From contig CM033121.1 of the NCBI GenBank assembly GCA_019321725.1, positions 9,238,001 to 9,302,000 of the forward strand: a DNA stretch of 64,000 bases. Direction: 5' to 3'. A program made the translations under genes and the position numbers. Under the pieces are notes generated by a model. The model did not search any database, was not told the DNA's origin, and saw only the letters and a list, made by a program, of their open reading frames with translations. Shown piece by piece: positions 20,673-31,939 of this stretch (position 1 is the stretch's first letter; each line of letters starts with the position of its first letter). This DNA comes from Paulownia fortunei. Its lineage: Eukaryota > Streptophyta > Magnoliopsida > Lamiales > Paulowniaceae.

Positions 20673-23600
20673 ATGTCAAACTTTGTCCAAGAATTCGAGG
20701 AAGACGATGACCAATTCCAATGCTGCACCATTTTCACACAGTCACCCATCGACAGTCCTAATCCTACTGAAACTGTTGTTGATGGATCAAGCTCCCACGC
20801 TGTCACAACTTCGAGAAAGAAACGCAATCTCCCAGGGAATCCAGGCAAGTTAACATGTCACACTTGCTCTTTTGAAGTAGTAATTTTCTGTATCTGTATC
20901 TATGTATCTAACTCTACTATAAATACTATCATAAAAATATCAATAATTCGGAAAAAACAAATCAAAAGTTTTGTCATATGTATTATAACCGTAATTAATA
21001 ATTATTGAACTGTGAAAAAATATGGCAAAATCGAATTTCATTTATTTATAAGTGGTATAGTTTGAATATAGCATCAAATTTTATTTTTTATGCCAAACTC
21101 TTTGAATATTTTAAATTTTTAAATGATATCAGTCGTTTTTTGAAAAAAAAAAAAAAAAAAAGAAATAGACTTCAAAGCTTTCCAACATAGGTAGGTCACT
21201 AGCATAAAGACGACGTCATAGGAGTTCATATAGTTATGGCATTTAAAGTTAACTATTTCGCAAAATTATGAATTTTTAATGTTTTTTATTTCTTGTACTT
21301 ATATTATAATTCTAGAGAAAAAAAAAAAGAATTTAGCGCAGAAATGAGAAAGAAAATGAAAAGGTTAATTTCAAAAGTTGTGATGATAAATAAAAATAAG
21401 TTAATAATAAGATAAGCAAAACAATACCATTAAAGTTATAGTAAATGTCAGTTCTTACTTTTGCCATTAATCTTAAATTGATACAGGAATTTTTGAAATG
21501 CTCTAATTAATACTCAGTTTCTATATAAATACCAAATTGGTACGGATAGGATCCAATTCTCCATGTAATTTTTTTTATACTTATGGATATAATCTTTTAA
21601 ATCCTAAGTTAATTTTAATTATTCATTTAATTTTTCATGATATATTCATTTGATTGTAATTATGATAGTATAAAATGTTAGAAAAATAAAATTAAGTAAC
21701 AAAAACATATTAATATTTATCGTTGAATAACAAATTTTGGAACTAAATTGAGCCGGGATGGGAGTGGTTTTTGAAATTAAGGTTTATGAGATGAGATTTT
21801 AGATATAATTTTCAATATTAAGGTTTAAGAAAGAGGGTACAGAGAATAAGAGGGATATTTATTTCCTTTTATTGTAATTTGTTTTCATGCTTTGTTTTAA
21901 TTACGCGTATTCAAAATAAAAATTGTTTTTGCAAAAACATAAGCTATAACATGCTTTGTTTTATTTTATTGTAATATTTTTTATCTTACTTATATGGAGG
22001 TATATTATGAATTCTAAATCTACATTATTAATATATAGATTTCAATTTAACCAAATGAAATATAATATGAATGCATTGAAACAAGAATTAAAAGTGAATC
22101 TTAAAAAGGTATACATGTCATTGACTCATTGTAAGAAACTAAGAAGAAAATGATATTTAGGCCAAATTCTACTCTTAAAAGTTGTTATATTTATAATGCA
22201 TTATAAGTTAAAGATATGATAAAAATATCAACGTGATGGTTCATGAATGATAAAAGAAATATATAATTTTTTTTGTACATTTTTTGTATTATAATTTTTT
22301 GTTATGTTTATAATTTTTTTATTTTTTATATTTTGTTATGTTTCCTTATCGGAATGAGGGAGAGAGAGAAAAATGAATAGGAGAAATTAGTGAGCAAATC
22401 AACTAAATTAGACTTTATATATTTTCGAAACAAATAAATAGTAATTATGAATAATATCATCATATTGGTTTACATATTTAATATAACTTTTACAAATTAA
22501 ATTTCAAAAAGCACCTCGTAAATTTCATTGTCAAATTATTGCTCTTCCGCCAAGCATAATTTTATTTCAATTTCTTTTGTGTCACCATATTTTTTTTGTA
22601 TTGTGCTTATATGGAAATATATTATGAGAGAGTTTGAAATTTATGTTATCAATATGATAGATTTTAATTTAACAAAATGAAATATGATATCAAAGAGTGA
22701 AATGAGAACTAAAAGTGTACACAGTTTAAAAGAGAATATGACACTGTAAGAAATTAAGAAAAAAAATAAAAGAACTTCAACCTATGTGTATCAATTTGTT
22801 ATTTAAGGAGAAACTTAGATATCACTCAAAATATTTGTTAAAATTCAGGTATCAATCTTACAAAATTAAAGTATCAAAATGACTTTTACTATCAAAAGTT
22901 ACTATGTTTATACTGCATTGTTAGTTTAAATATTATTATAAAATAGTTATATGGTTGTTAATGAAATGCAAAAAATACGAACATGTTTTTTTTTTTTATA
23001 TTCTTTGTACTATAATATCTTTTGTTATATTTCTTAGGAGTGAGAGAAAGAAAAAAATAGATTGGGGAAATATGTAAACAGACAAACGAATAAGATATCT
23101 TTATATATTTTTTGAATTAATTAGTAATTATGAATATTCATATTGTGCTTGATTTTGGTAAAGAAATAATTTAGTTTACTGTAATATTTTTAATTAAACG
23201 TGATACTTTATGGTTTATTATTCAAATTTCTCTTGATTAACTATATATTACTTCATTGGAAAAATTGAGTATTATTACAAATAGTTGTAATAATACATTT
23301 ATCAATTCTTAGCATGTGATTGGCCATTTATAATGCATTACCATATAGATAGTAATATGTATTTTGAAAAGTGTATTTAGATGAAAATTATTGTAAACTC
23401 CTTAATAATTTCACTTCATTTTATTTTTATCTTTTATTCATTTGTCTTTTTCAATGATTAGGTTGATGTGCATTACTTAGTATTATTTTGATGTCTGCTA
23501 ACAACTTTTTAAAAAAAAATTAATTTTGCATTTTTGTGAATGGTGCAAGTACATAAATATTGATCATGCATTGAAAATTTAAACAAATAAAGTTGTATGT

Positions 23601-26421
23601 TATTGGTTTTTTATTATAGAATAATGTAGCTAAGTTATTGACTTTTATATTCAATATAAGTAAATTTTATTTCCAACAACCAGTATTTATAGAATAAATG
23701 TTAGCTTAGTGTACTTAATTAAATCAAATAAATTAATTTAGTCACTTTTTTAAGTAATGAATTATTTGGTGAAGTTTAAAAAATGACTAAGAAAAAATAA
23801 TTGACACTTGATTAATTTAAAATAAAATTTTCACATAAGCACAGTTTAACAAGTGAAAGTACAGTGGCTTCTGAAAATTGTGATTGTTTTACGTTTTCAA
23901 ATGATTATACATTAAAAAAATTAATTCTCAATTAAATATCAATTAGTATTTCATAGACATTGGTTAATCTAAATTAATTACTTTACAATTTCTTTTTAAA
24001 AAACAATCTTTTCAAAAGAAATAATCTAAACTAAATAGGTCATCAATTAAATTTAATAATTTTAAACGCAATACTAATTATTTTAAACTTACAACTGAAA
24101 TTATTCTATGTACAATGATTGACGTGTAGTAGACATATGCAAGCAAAAATATATAACGTGTCTATTTATATTAAGAATGTGCATCTTTTATGATGCATTT
24201 ATTTCTGTTGTTGAGTTGAAAAATATATCCTTTAATAACCATATAAATTAAAATTCAACATATTTGTTTTTCAAAAAACATATATTTATTGAGGGAACTT
24301 ATTCTTCCAAAGTTTCAAATAATTCCTAAAGAAATATTTTAAAAACAAATCTCCTCAATCCATCATACGTGTCAATCCCTGAATTTTATTCTTATTCATG
24401 AGGCAATATTAAGTCCTCAATATATATTCCTTTTAAGTTTTGAAAATCAATTCAAAATTTTTTACGATAATTTGTTTCTCGCAGCTCATTTGTTCAAAGC
24501 TATGAGAATAAATGAAATTCATTGAGCATGTGGCCTCATTTGTTGTTTCACTTTTTACCTTCATGAATTTATACTTAAAATTTTACTTGATTTTGTTTTA
24601 TATTAAATTTATAAAATTAACTTACAATCTAAACAATAAAAATAAATAAAAAATATTGTTGCTCTTTTATTATTGACTTTATCGGTTAAAATGGAGAAGA
24701 AAGATAGCATCAACAACCAAACTTATTCAAAAAAAAAAAGAAATATATATATATATATATTTATATAATGCAAAGAATTCTATAAACCAAACAAAAAAGA
24801 TAACACATCTCTAGCTGTCGAGTTCAAACAAAAACAGGACTGATCGATTTGTTTTTTATTCATTGCATTTGAATATTTTAGTTTATTAAATCAAATGTAT
24901 AACTCATGCAACAATTTTAGCAAGTGTCATATCTTTTGTTAATCATATTGTACTTTTGCACATAAATCATCAATAGTAGGACATTAATTTATTTTGGAAT
25001 ACGATCGGAGTGTTATTTAAAAAAATGCTCGAAATTATAATTCAAAATACGATGCTAACAAGTTAAAATGTGAAGTCATTCTCCTATTTATACTTTTAGT
25101 TCTTAGTTTCTCTAATATAAATCATATTCTTTTACATGCAATGACGCATACTTAAATCATTAATGGCTCCTGATGTGTGATCAATAATCATTTCCTTTGA
25201 AATTTTTCAGATCCTGATGCAGAGGTTGTGGCCTTGTCTCCCAGGACTCTAATGGCTACTAATAGGTATATTTGTGAAGTTTGCCATAAAGGGTTCCAGA
25301 GGGATCAAAATTTGCAGCTCCACAGGAGGGGCCACAACTTGCCATGGAAGCTGAAGCAAAGACCGAACACCCAAGCCAAGAAGAGGGTGTACGTTTGCCC
25401 TGAGCCTAACTGTGTACATCACAATCCAAGCAGGGCGCTGGGTGACTTAACTGGCATCAAGAAGCACTACTGCAGGAAGCATGGTGAGAAGAAATGGAAG
25501 TGTGACAAGTGCTCAAAGCGTTATGCTGTGAAGTCCGACTGGAAGGCTCATACTAAGATATGTGGAACACGTGAATATCGCTGTGATTGTGGCACCATTT
25601 TTTCGCGGTGAACAATCTTGTTCTCATTTTGTGTATACACTTCCTGTCTCCAAGAGAAGTTATTTGTGTTTGAACGTTGTTGGTCGAATTTTCTCTGCAG
25701 GAAGGACAGTTTCGTCACTCACAGAGCATTCTGTGATGCATTAAGCGAAGAGAGCTATAGAACGAACCAGAATCTTGCAGCCACTGAAGCAATGTTGCAG
25801 AACCAAGTTAAAGAATTGTTTTCTTCTTCTGTGTCCATTCCTGATACCTGCACGAACACAAGCACAAACGGCCTCATGAATTTGTCGACTTGTATCCCTC
25901 AAGATCATTCGCTTAAGCCCTTGTCCTTGAACTCACATGGGATCATGATCCCCAGCAAGTTGGACCCATTTTATAACGCAAGAACTCTGAGTGCTAATTC
26001 TAAAACTATTGGAGGACTAAATAACTCCCCTTTAGCACTTGGCTCTGCTTATACATCAGCAACTGCATTGTTGCAGAAAGCTGCAGAAATGGGCTCTAAA
26101 GTAGGTGACACTTCCATCACTCCAATTCTCCTCAGAGGATTTACAGGGCATTCCACTGGAAGCATGAGTGCTTCTGACTCGGTTCAGGAAGGCTCTTCCG
26201 CAGCTGGTTTTAATGCAGTCCAAATGTCTACTGCTGCCAATGGTTTATATGCAGGAAATTTAAATACAACTGACAAGACAATGGGGAGAGGAGAGCAGAG
26301 AACTAGTATTGACATTCCCCAAATGGGTTTATACGATCTTCCAGCTTTTATGCATTCATCAGGTCCAAACTCAAGTGGACTATCCAAAGACAAGTACTTG
26401 TTGGGGAGCATGAGAAAATGA
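20673..26421 (+). CDS. IDD: INDETERMINATE DOMAIN (IDD) C2H2 zinc-finger transcription factor
   Basis: The exons are 20673-20844, 25211-25607 and 25701-26421. The product is a nuclear DNA-binding transcription factor of the plant IDD family. Residues 47-51 hold a basic nuclear signal (SRKKR) before LPGNP-DPDAEV. Zinc finger 1 uses C79, C82, H95, H99; finger 2 C120, C125, H143, H148; finger 3 C155, C158, H171, C175; finger 4 C182, C184, H197, C201. The family phrase ATALLQKAAEMGSK lies in the long Ser/Asn-rich C-terminal part. The start at 20673 (MSNFVQ) was chosen over an in-frame ATG at 20637, which would add 12 residues. Intron 1 begins GC, intron 2 GT. The reading frame ends at 26421, just where the conserved MTVDFLGVEP motif appears in another frame; see the next entry. 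The IDD family call is firm; the subgroup is uncertain. Confidence 0.9.
20845..25210 (+). other. IDD intron 1 (4366 bp, GC-AG)
   Basis: The donor is CCAG/GCAAGT and the acceptor TTTTTCAG/ATCC. Joining 20844 to 25211 gives LPGNP-DPDAEV, the expected conserved phrase. The nearest GT (20849) would give an immediate stop. The intron is very AT-rich and has no coding exon that I recognise. It holds a diverged 0.55-kb duplication, a poly-A tract at 21143-21160 and a TA repeat at about 24743-24760. Confidence 0.8.
21970..23140 (+). repeat. Diverged direct duplication inside IDD intron 1
   Basis: About 21970-22470 and 22590-23140 share ordered phrases: CTTATATGGA(G/A)(G/A)TATATTATGA, GATTT(C/T)AATTTAAC, CAAATGAAATATAAT/CAAAATGAAATATGAT, TGTAAGAAA(C/T)TAAGAA, GAGGGAGAGAGAGAAAAATGA/GTGAGAGAAAGAAAAAAATAG and AATTATGAAT. 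The copies are diverged, so either an old tandem duplication or two copies of an unnamed AT-rich element. Confidence 0.5.
25608..25700 (+). other. IDD intron 2 (93 bp, GT-AG)
   Basis: The donor is TCGCG/GTGAAC and the acceptor TTCTCTGCAG/GAAGGACAG. Splicing joins CGTIFSR to KDSFVTHR inside the fourth zinc finger, restoring its His and Cys ligands. Confidence 0.9.
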
Positions 26422-26555
26422 CTGTTGATTTCTTAGGGGTGGAGCCTCCAGGTGCTGGTCATTCAAGTTTTTCCAAGAAAAGAAAATATGGGGACGACAC
26501 AACTGAAATAGGTTCGGTAAGGCAGAGCCTACACGATCTGCATTCCGAATGGTAA
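26397..26555 (+). pseudogene. Out-of-frame C-terminal tail of the IDD protein
   Basis: From about 26406, the frame that differs by one from exon 3 reads EHEKMTVDFLGVEPPGAG and goes on through FSKKRKYGDD to a TAA at 26553-26555. T-x-D-F-L-G is the conserved C-terminal motif of IDD proteins, so the true protein should run into this frame. Exon 3 instead reads LLGSMRK, stop. The switch must occur near 26400-26412. No intron of believable size fits. Either the allele carries a small frameshift or the assembly has an indel. Confidence 0.65.
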
Positions 26556-26836
26556 ACATACCCGGTGAAGATTTCTTATCTACCTTAGGTTTCTAATTTT
26601 TTCCCAAAGCTCTTCGTAAGTTGCAAGAGGAAATATAACAATTTCAATTTTCAAAGTTACAATTACAATAGCAAATGTCAGTCAATGAAATGTGCTTTGC
26701 AACCAGTAAGTGGCTTTCCACTTCTTTTGGAGAGAATGAAAGATGTCTGTAAAATCAATAATTTGTTTCTACAGTCAAACTTGGCTAAAAGGGATCTGAA
26801 ACATTGCGCTAAAGTTGATTAAAAGAAAATCAAAGA
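26556..26836. other. IDD 3' untranslated region and intergenic sequence
   Basis: This is AT-rich non-coding sequence after the IDD stop. A possible polyadenylation-type AATGAAA is present near 26684. No separate gene is seen. Confidence 0.35.
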
Positions 26837-27010
26837 TCACATTGGCGTCTCTAACAATCTTTCAGGAGAAAATCCATCAATATAGCGAAACTGCAAGCAA
26901 ATAAGCATTCCATTTTCACGACCATCACTAATACAAACCGCAGCAATGTGGTTGTTCTCTACACCATCAATATAGCTTACAACACGTATGGAACCGTCTA
27001 ATGCTTTCTC
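26837..27010 (-). pseudogene. Unidentified coding-like exon (possible C-terminal exon)
   Basis: On the minus strand, after a GATGTAG acceptor-like site, a frame runs EKALDGSIRVVSYIDG, VENNHIAAVCISDGREN, GMLICLQFRYIDGFSPERLL and ends TPM, stop: 57 residues. The composition is that of a folded globular protein, unlike the surrounding non-coding sequence. I do not recognise the family. Upstream on the same strand, 27011-27130 can be read FLVILPLLAVVRSSACLVLEF without a stop, so this may be a larger exon or a processed fragment broken by the TAG at 27011. It lies tail to tail with the IDD gene and just downstream of the S-acyltransferase gene, on the same strand as the latter. Confidence 0.4.
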
Positions 27011-27405
27011 CTACATCTTCAGTTGTGGGAACTCAAGTACAAGGCACGCACTAGAGCGTACAACAGCTAAGAGAGGAAGGATCACTAGGAATTGGTGTTG
27101 ATAACCACAGAACATGATATACTACACCGAATATTTACCATACATTCAACACTAAATTCCTTAGAAATCTGTTCCCTATTCTACTCTGTTTTTAACCATT
27201 GATGAGGATGTATTACCCCATTTCTACCAGTACAAAGAAAACAACAAGAACTACATACATATATCTTTTAGAACACCGCAATCAACTCATGTGGCTAATG
27301 TTCTAATTTTTCGTACCCAGACACGATGCTTTTCTTTAGACATGGTAAGCAGAAGGCATAAAAAAAAATCTAAGAAAGATAAATAGTTTTACTTGCTCAG
27401 AAAAC

Positions 27406-27603
27406 CTGTATTTTGATGAATATTAGAAACCTACTGGTTCTAAGAGTATGCGACAAATTAAGGTTGACAGCGGCGCCAAAAACAGTAGATTTTGATACCA
27501 CTTCCCCAAGATAGGAAAGAGAGCTTAGCATGGACCTATATTTCCTCCACATTTTCAGCATATCAGCCCCATTCCTTTTCTTTGCATAAACATATGCATG
27601 CAA
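27406..27603 (-). pseudogene. Second unidentified coding-like segment
   Basis: The minus-strand frame reads MHAYVYAKKRNGADMLKMW, RKYRSMLSSLSYLGEVVSKS and AAVNLNLSHTLRTSRFL, ending at IKIQ followed by a donor-like CAG/GTTTTC. It may be another exon of the same unknown gene as 26837-27010. The intervening 27131-27405 is non-coding. Whether these are a real small gene, a pseudogene or 3' untranslated sequence of the S-acyltransferase cannot be settled here. Confidence 0.3.
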
Positions 27604-27773
27604 TCGACTTCACTGGCCAATTCATGCTAGCAATGCTAGCAAATATCCTGCTTATCTCCAGGAAAGATAACTCTACACTGCCCGAAACACTCGAATCTCA
27701 GGGATCAACATTGATCTTCTCCCTATCCTTTACGCAAGGTTCAGTTCCAAACTAACATGCAAACATGTATTTA

Positions 27774-30700
27774 TCAGGGGGTTGTCCGCCAGTTGCCTCT
27801 CTGATCCCAGTCATTGTGTCTTGGTTGGGTGCCACATCTCTCCAACCCGCCAAAACTCCCAACTTGTTTCCTTATATCCTCAAACTCATCAGCATCAACA
27901 GCCTGCCGTTTTTCCATCTCTACATCAAAGCTCTTTTTTGGCATCTCCGGACTGATTGTTCGGTCCAAGTATGATGAGACACTAGAGCCAGCGGATGAAT
28001 CACCTTTAGCCTTTGCCCTGAAGTTATTCCGCGATCTGGGTATCTTAGAGCAAAACACTTCCTTAAAATTGCTAGCAAATCCAAGGTTATAAGGATTCAT
28101 CTTTCGATCATATTGATATCGGAAATTTTCATACGTTGTCTGTTTGTTAAGAAAAAATAATTATTCCAAGTTGGAGAATTGCATCAGCAAGAAAAAGATC
28201 AACTGAAGCAAAGATATAGGAAACCTGGTTTGTGGCAATCAAGTATAAGTGAAATGCGGTGAGGCCTCCAACGAACCAACAGACCACAAATGTATACATG
28301 ATGAGAATTCCAGTAACAGGTGACTTTTCAACAGCCTTCCAAATATTACAGTTGTCCTTATCCTTTATCCTCTTGATGTTTATCAAGCAGGAAGTTAGAA
28401 CGTACAAGCATAGGAGGGTTGTAGAGGACACAAACATGAAAAAGTACCTGTAATTCCTCTGTCATAGAGCCAGAAATTTGTGGTCATATTTTACCAGAAA
28501 AATTCAGTTAACAAATTAATATAGAGGAACCTAGGTGCAGAATCAATTTTCATAACATGGAAGTGTGGAACAACAGGTTAAATTGGAAATCAGAAAGAGA
28601 TACTGTGCATGATGTATATACACTTGCAGAGGAGAAGCTATCAACTGTAAAGATAATACCACCAGATTCACTCATTAAGTCACTTAAAATGCATCAATAA
28701 AGTTGAAAAAGTACACACATAAGCGAGAAGCTTGTTAGCATAGTATACAGTGATCAAGCTGAAGCATTTTTCTCTGTGTAATTTTACTATGCAAAATACA
28801 GTGATGTTGAAGAAGGAATTTTGTCCAAGAAAGAGAGAATGTAGCAAATGTGAAAGATCCATGCTAACAAAATAAGAGCATAATATCCACGTACTAATGT
28901 GTGAAGCGCTTGCATATATCTATATTAAATTAACACAGATGGATCTGAACAAACATGCTGGTGTAAAAGCTGTATGTTCACCAAAATATCTTGCAAAAAC
29001 AGTAGGAAGCTAAAGAGTTATGAGTAAGCTGCTACTAACCTTTCTAGTATAAATGTTCCACAGAAAATATCAACAGATGGACATTTATCAAACATGCTGG
29101 TTTACAAGATATCAAGGAACACAAAGTGGAAAGCAATACTAGAAGCATACAACTAACCTTTCCAATGCATTGGCCCACCCATGGGCAATGGTGATCAAAA
29201 CGCTCAACACAGTTATTACATATTGAGCAATGGGAGCATCGTGGAGGCCGATATAACATGCATGTTTGACAATATTTAACCTTCACAACTGTCCCATTGA
29301 TCATGACATTTTTTGTCAGTGGTATACCAGGAGCACTACTCTGACTGCCAGCCCAGTCTGCGGATAAGCTAGAGGTATCACAATCATCAGGCTCGGGGCG
29401 GTGAGAGTTTCTGGGGATAATCCCAGGATCTCTTCCAGAAGTGAGAAAGAGAAGAATGATGATCTGCATGAGGGAAAAATAAGGAAGTATTATAATATAT
29501 TGCAAACGACCTCTCCTTCAACCAATAGAATAAACAAAGAGTTCTAAGTCTCTTTAACCAATATTTTCCACCTAACTGTTGGTAGTGGTCAAGAAGAAAA
29601 GGAATCTAATTATCCTTTACCTACCTATAGATAAAGATATATTGAGTAGGATTAATCTAGAAGAAAGATAGAAGTCTAGACAGTGAAAAAGGCCATCAGA
29701 CGAGCATTCTACTACATAATTGCCTGAGTTTTATTTATGCATCCAAAAGAAAATCATGTAACTATCTAACTCCATTGTGTTCATGTATTTGTTGCCCAAG
29801 ACAGGCTATTCTCATATATGGAGAAGTCAAGAGCTCAAAATTGAATACACCAGAATCATTGTGCTTCATCATGGAACAATAAATAGATGAGCAAATTCCA
29901 TGCTAGTGAAGATCATAAGAAATAGGAGTTCTACAACTGCAAACTGTTTTTTCTGTATAATACTATATCACCTATCATTTGTGATCATAGTTCAAGCAAT
30001 CAATTAGGAACAAATATGCTATTTACTAATTTCATTGCTTTCGCTGATATCTTATATTTTCAACACCAAGAGTGTTCCTAATGTTGTAGATTCATATCCG
30101 GTTTCACTTGCTCCAATGTTATCTTATATAATCAATTATTTCTCATATTAACATGAGATGAAAATGCATTCTGTATCACTTAAACAATATTTGATCAATT
30201 AACTATATAAAATAGAAGAACTCACATATGCAGTGAATATAACAGAGACAACTACGATAAGAAGGCCCCATCCATGGGAAACTTCACTAATAAGGTCTTT
30301 GGCAACAAACGCCCAAAACAAGATTACTGGAGCCAGGATTAGGGACAATGTGAGGAATAGAGACCTGACATCTGGACCAAATATGAATCTGCCACCAAAG
30401 ATGAATTTCTGCAAGGTAATAAAAGGAGTAAGTTTGCCTTGGCTTCAGCATCTGGGAAGAGGCTTCTACAGTACACAGACTCTAGCTCAAGTCAATTGAA
30501 TATAATGCAATCGAATCTTATTTATAGTCAGTAAAATCAGAACTGCATTTGTAATTTAGTATGACTCAAGGAATCTTGTCTGTTAAGCCATGAATAAAAG
30601 TTGTCTTCTTCGTCTATTTCCCAGATGATCTTAGTTAATGTCCATTGTAGTTACCTCTTTCTTTATGCCATCAATTAAACTGAGAGAGTGCTGATGATAA

Positions 30701-31121
30701 TGAATGCAATTAAACAAAAACATATCCGGGTTTGCGCTTGAGCAATTCTCTTACTGCATCATGTATTTCAGAAATGAAAACAAACTGAGACCATGAGTAA
30801 AGAGATTGAATAATTTCTAGTCCTCCTAATATGAATTTGCATCAGTATTCAAGAAAATTGAAATTACTTTCTCTTCCTCATTTCATCCAGTTGACTACCC
30901 GTGGATTTCAATTTTCCTATCACTGAGGTCTATGAAAGAATGGATAAGGGGCATCGGAGCTGCAACAATGAAAAATGAACAAGAAAAACATAAGGAGAAC
31001 ACAGCAATACATTTCTTCCTTTCCAGACTTGATATAAGCGTAGTGGAGGGCCATCAGAATCTACAATCTGCCGCTTGTTGGAATGAGAGAGGTGGCGGCA
31101 AGGCAGGGGAGGCGAATACAT
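27774..31121 (-). CDS. DHHC-type protein S-acyltransferase (palmitoyltransferase)
   Basis: It moves a fatty acyl group from acyl-CoA to cysteines of target proteins at cell membranes. Exons on the minus strand are 31121-31011, 30408-30226, 29463-29158, 28458-28225 and 28139-27774, all cut between codons, giving 399 residues. The N-terminus has the plant phrase [11 protein letters not shown], then [12 protein letters not shown]. Membrane segments lie at about residues 53-73, 85-107, 205-227 and 250-274. The Cys-rich domain (about 163-200) contains [14 protein letters not shown] and the catalytic DHHC at 188-191. Exon 5 starts with the TTxE motif (TTYE, 279-282) and has NPYN at 293-296. All catalytic features are intact, and donors and acceptors are GT-AG. 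The plant PAT family is certain; the exact member is not. The gene faces the IDD gene tail to tail. Confidence 0.92.
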
Positions 31122-31606
31122 GGTTAATGGTATTTTGTTTTGCTTAACCAACAGAGATATCCCATAAAATCCCCCCACACATACAAGATTTCTTGTCAGC
31201 CTTCCATCTGCCAGCAAACACATATATTATGGCATAAATTCCAATAAACATTGTTATTGAAAAATGATAATTCAAGAAAGCGTCAAAAAACTCGATGGGC
31301 ATTGATCAAATTGAAAATGGAGGATGCCCCTGTAAAGATGCTACCGAATTTTGAGCCCTGAAAGGCGAAGGCCAGAAAGGAGAGGAGGAAGAAGAAAACC
31401 CCTGATCTTGGTTTTGACAGAATATTATGGAATATAAAGGGTTGATTTTTTTAATATTGGAAGAGATATGAATGAGGCCCTCCCCCTCTCAATCTCTGGT
31501 CCGGCGTTGTGCAGAAAGATGAAATTCTTTTTATTTGTTTTTGATTGAAAATGTGAACTAGAGAGAGAGAAAGAGAGGGGGTCCAACATAGATGCCATTC
31601 TTGTTA
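31122..31606 (-). promoter_or_regulatory. 5' leader region of the S-acyltransferase
   Basis: This stretch lies directly upstream of the start codon. It contains a GA run at 31561-31580, which is a CT-rich tract in the sense of the gene, as is common in plant 5' leaders. A leader intron is possible but was not resolved. Confidence 0.4.
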
Positions 31607-31885
31607 TCACTTGTGAATATTAGCCTCAAACGTTACAATATTGTTCAGGAGACAATACACCAATTCAGATTTTGCCTCCCCCCACCCCAAGTGCACACCC
31701 CGGCCCTTGTCCACATTTTCCGCAGCGCCAGCCAGATCACCGACCTTTTTTCCTTTCCATTTCATTTCAATACCGCAAACCAAAAAGAGAAATTGAAAAA
31801 GAAACATACTCCATTGACTAGCAGCTGCAACTGCAACTACATAGTGATTCGTGGAGAACTGTATGGTGCCGTCGTCGACCTCCAT
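31607..31885 (-). CDS. Small ORF upstream of the S-acyltransferase (uORF or first-exon candidate)
   Basis: The minus-strand frame has 92 codons, starting MEVDDGTIQFSTNHYVV and containing a hydrophobic stretch (WSMFLFQFLFLVC). It begins 38 bases downstream of a TATA-like TATAAATA. It could be an upstream ORF in a long S-acyltransferase leader, a tiny separate gene, or chance. I do not recognise the sequence. Confidence 0.25.
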   Translation of the reverse strand: MEVDDGTIQFSTNHYVVAVAAASQWSMFLFQFLFLVCGIEMKWKGKKVGDLAGAAENVDKGRGVHLGWGEAKSELVYCLLNNIVTFEANIHK

Positions 31886-31922
31886 CGACTGTAGGCTGGC
31901 AGAGGAAGTAGGCTTGGCGCCA

Positions 31923-31930
31923 TATTTATA
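31923..31930 (-). promoter_or_regulatory. Candidate TATA box
   Basis: TATAAATA on the minus strand is followed about 20 bases later by a C-rich, gene-like leader (GGCGCCAAGCC...). It is the best TATA candidate for the S-acyltransferase transcript, which would then have a leader of roughly 0.75 kb before any splicing. Confidence 0.4.
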
Positions 31931-31939
31931 ATAGAAAAA

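Noticed and set aside
24743..24760. TA and AT repeats (also 32368-32397, 51433-51463, 60239-60257) as special signals
   Set aside because: Ordinary microsatellites common in AT-rich plant DNA.
26392..26406. A 15-base intron that would bring the IDD tail into frame
   Set aside because: It is far below the minimum plant intron size; a frameshift or assembly indel is more likely.
27765..28092. Plus-strand open frames over the end of the S-acyltransferase gene
   Set aside because: They are shadows of exon 5, which is well supported on the minus strand.
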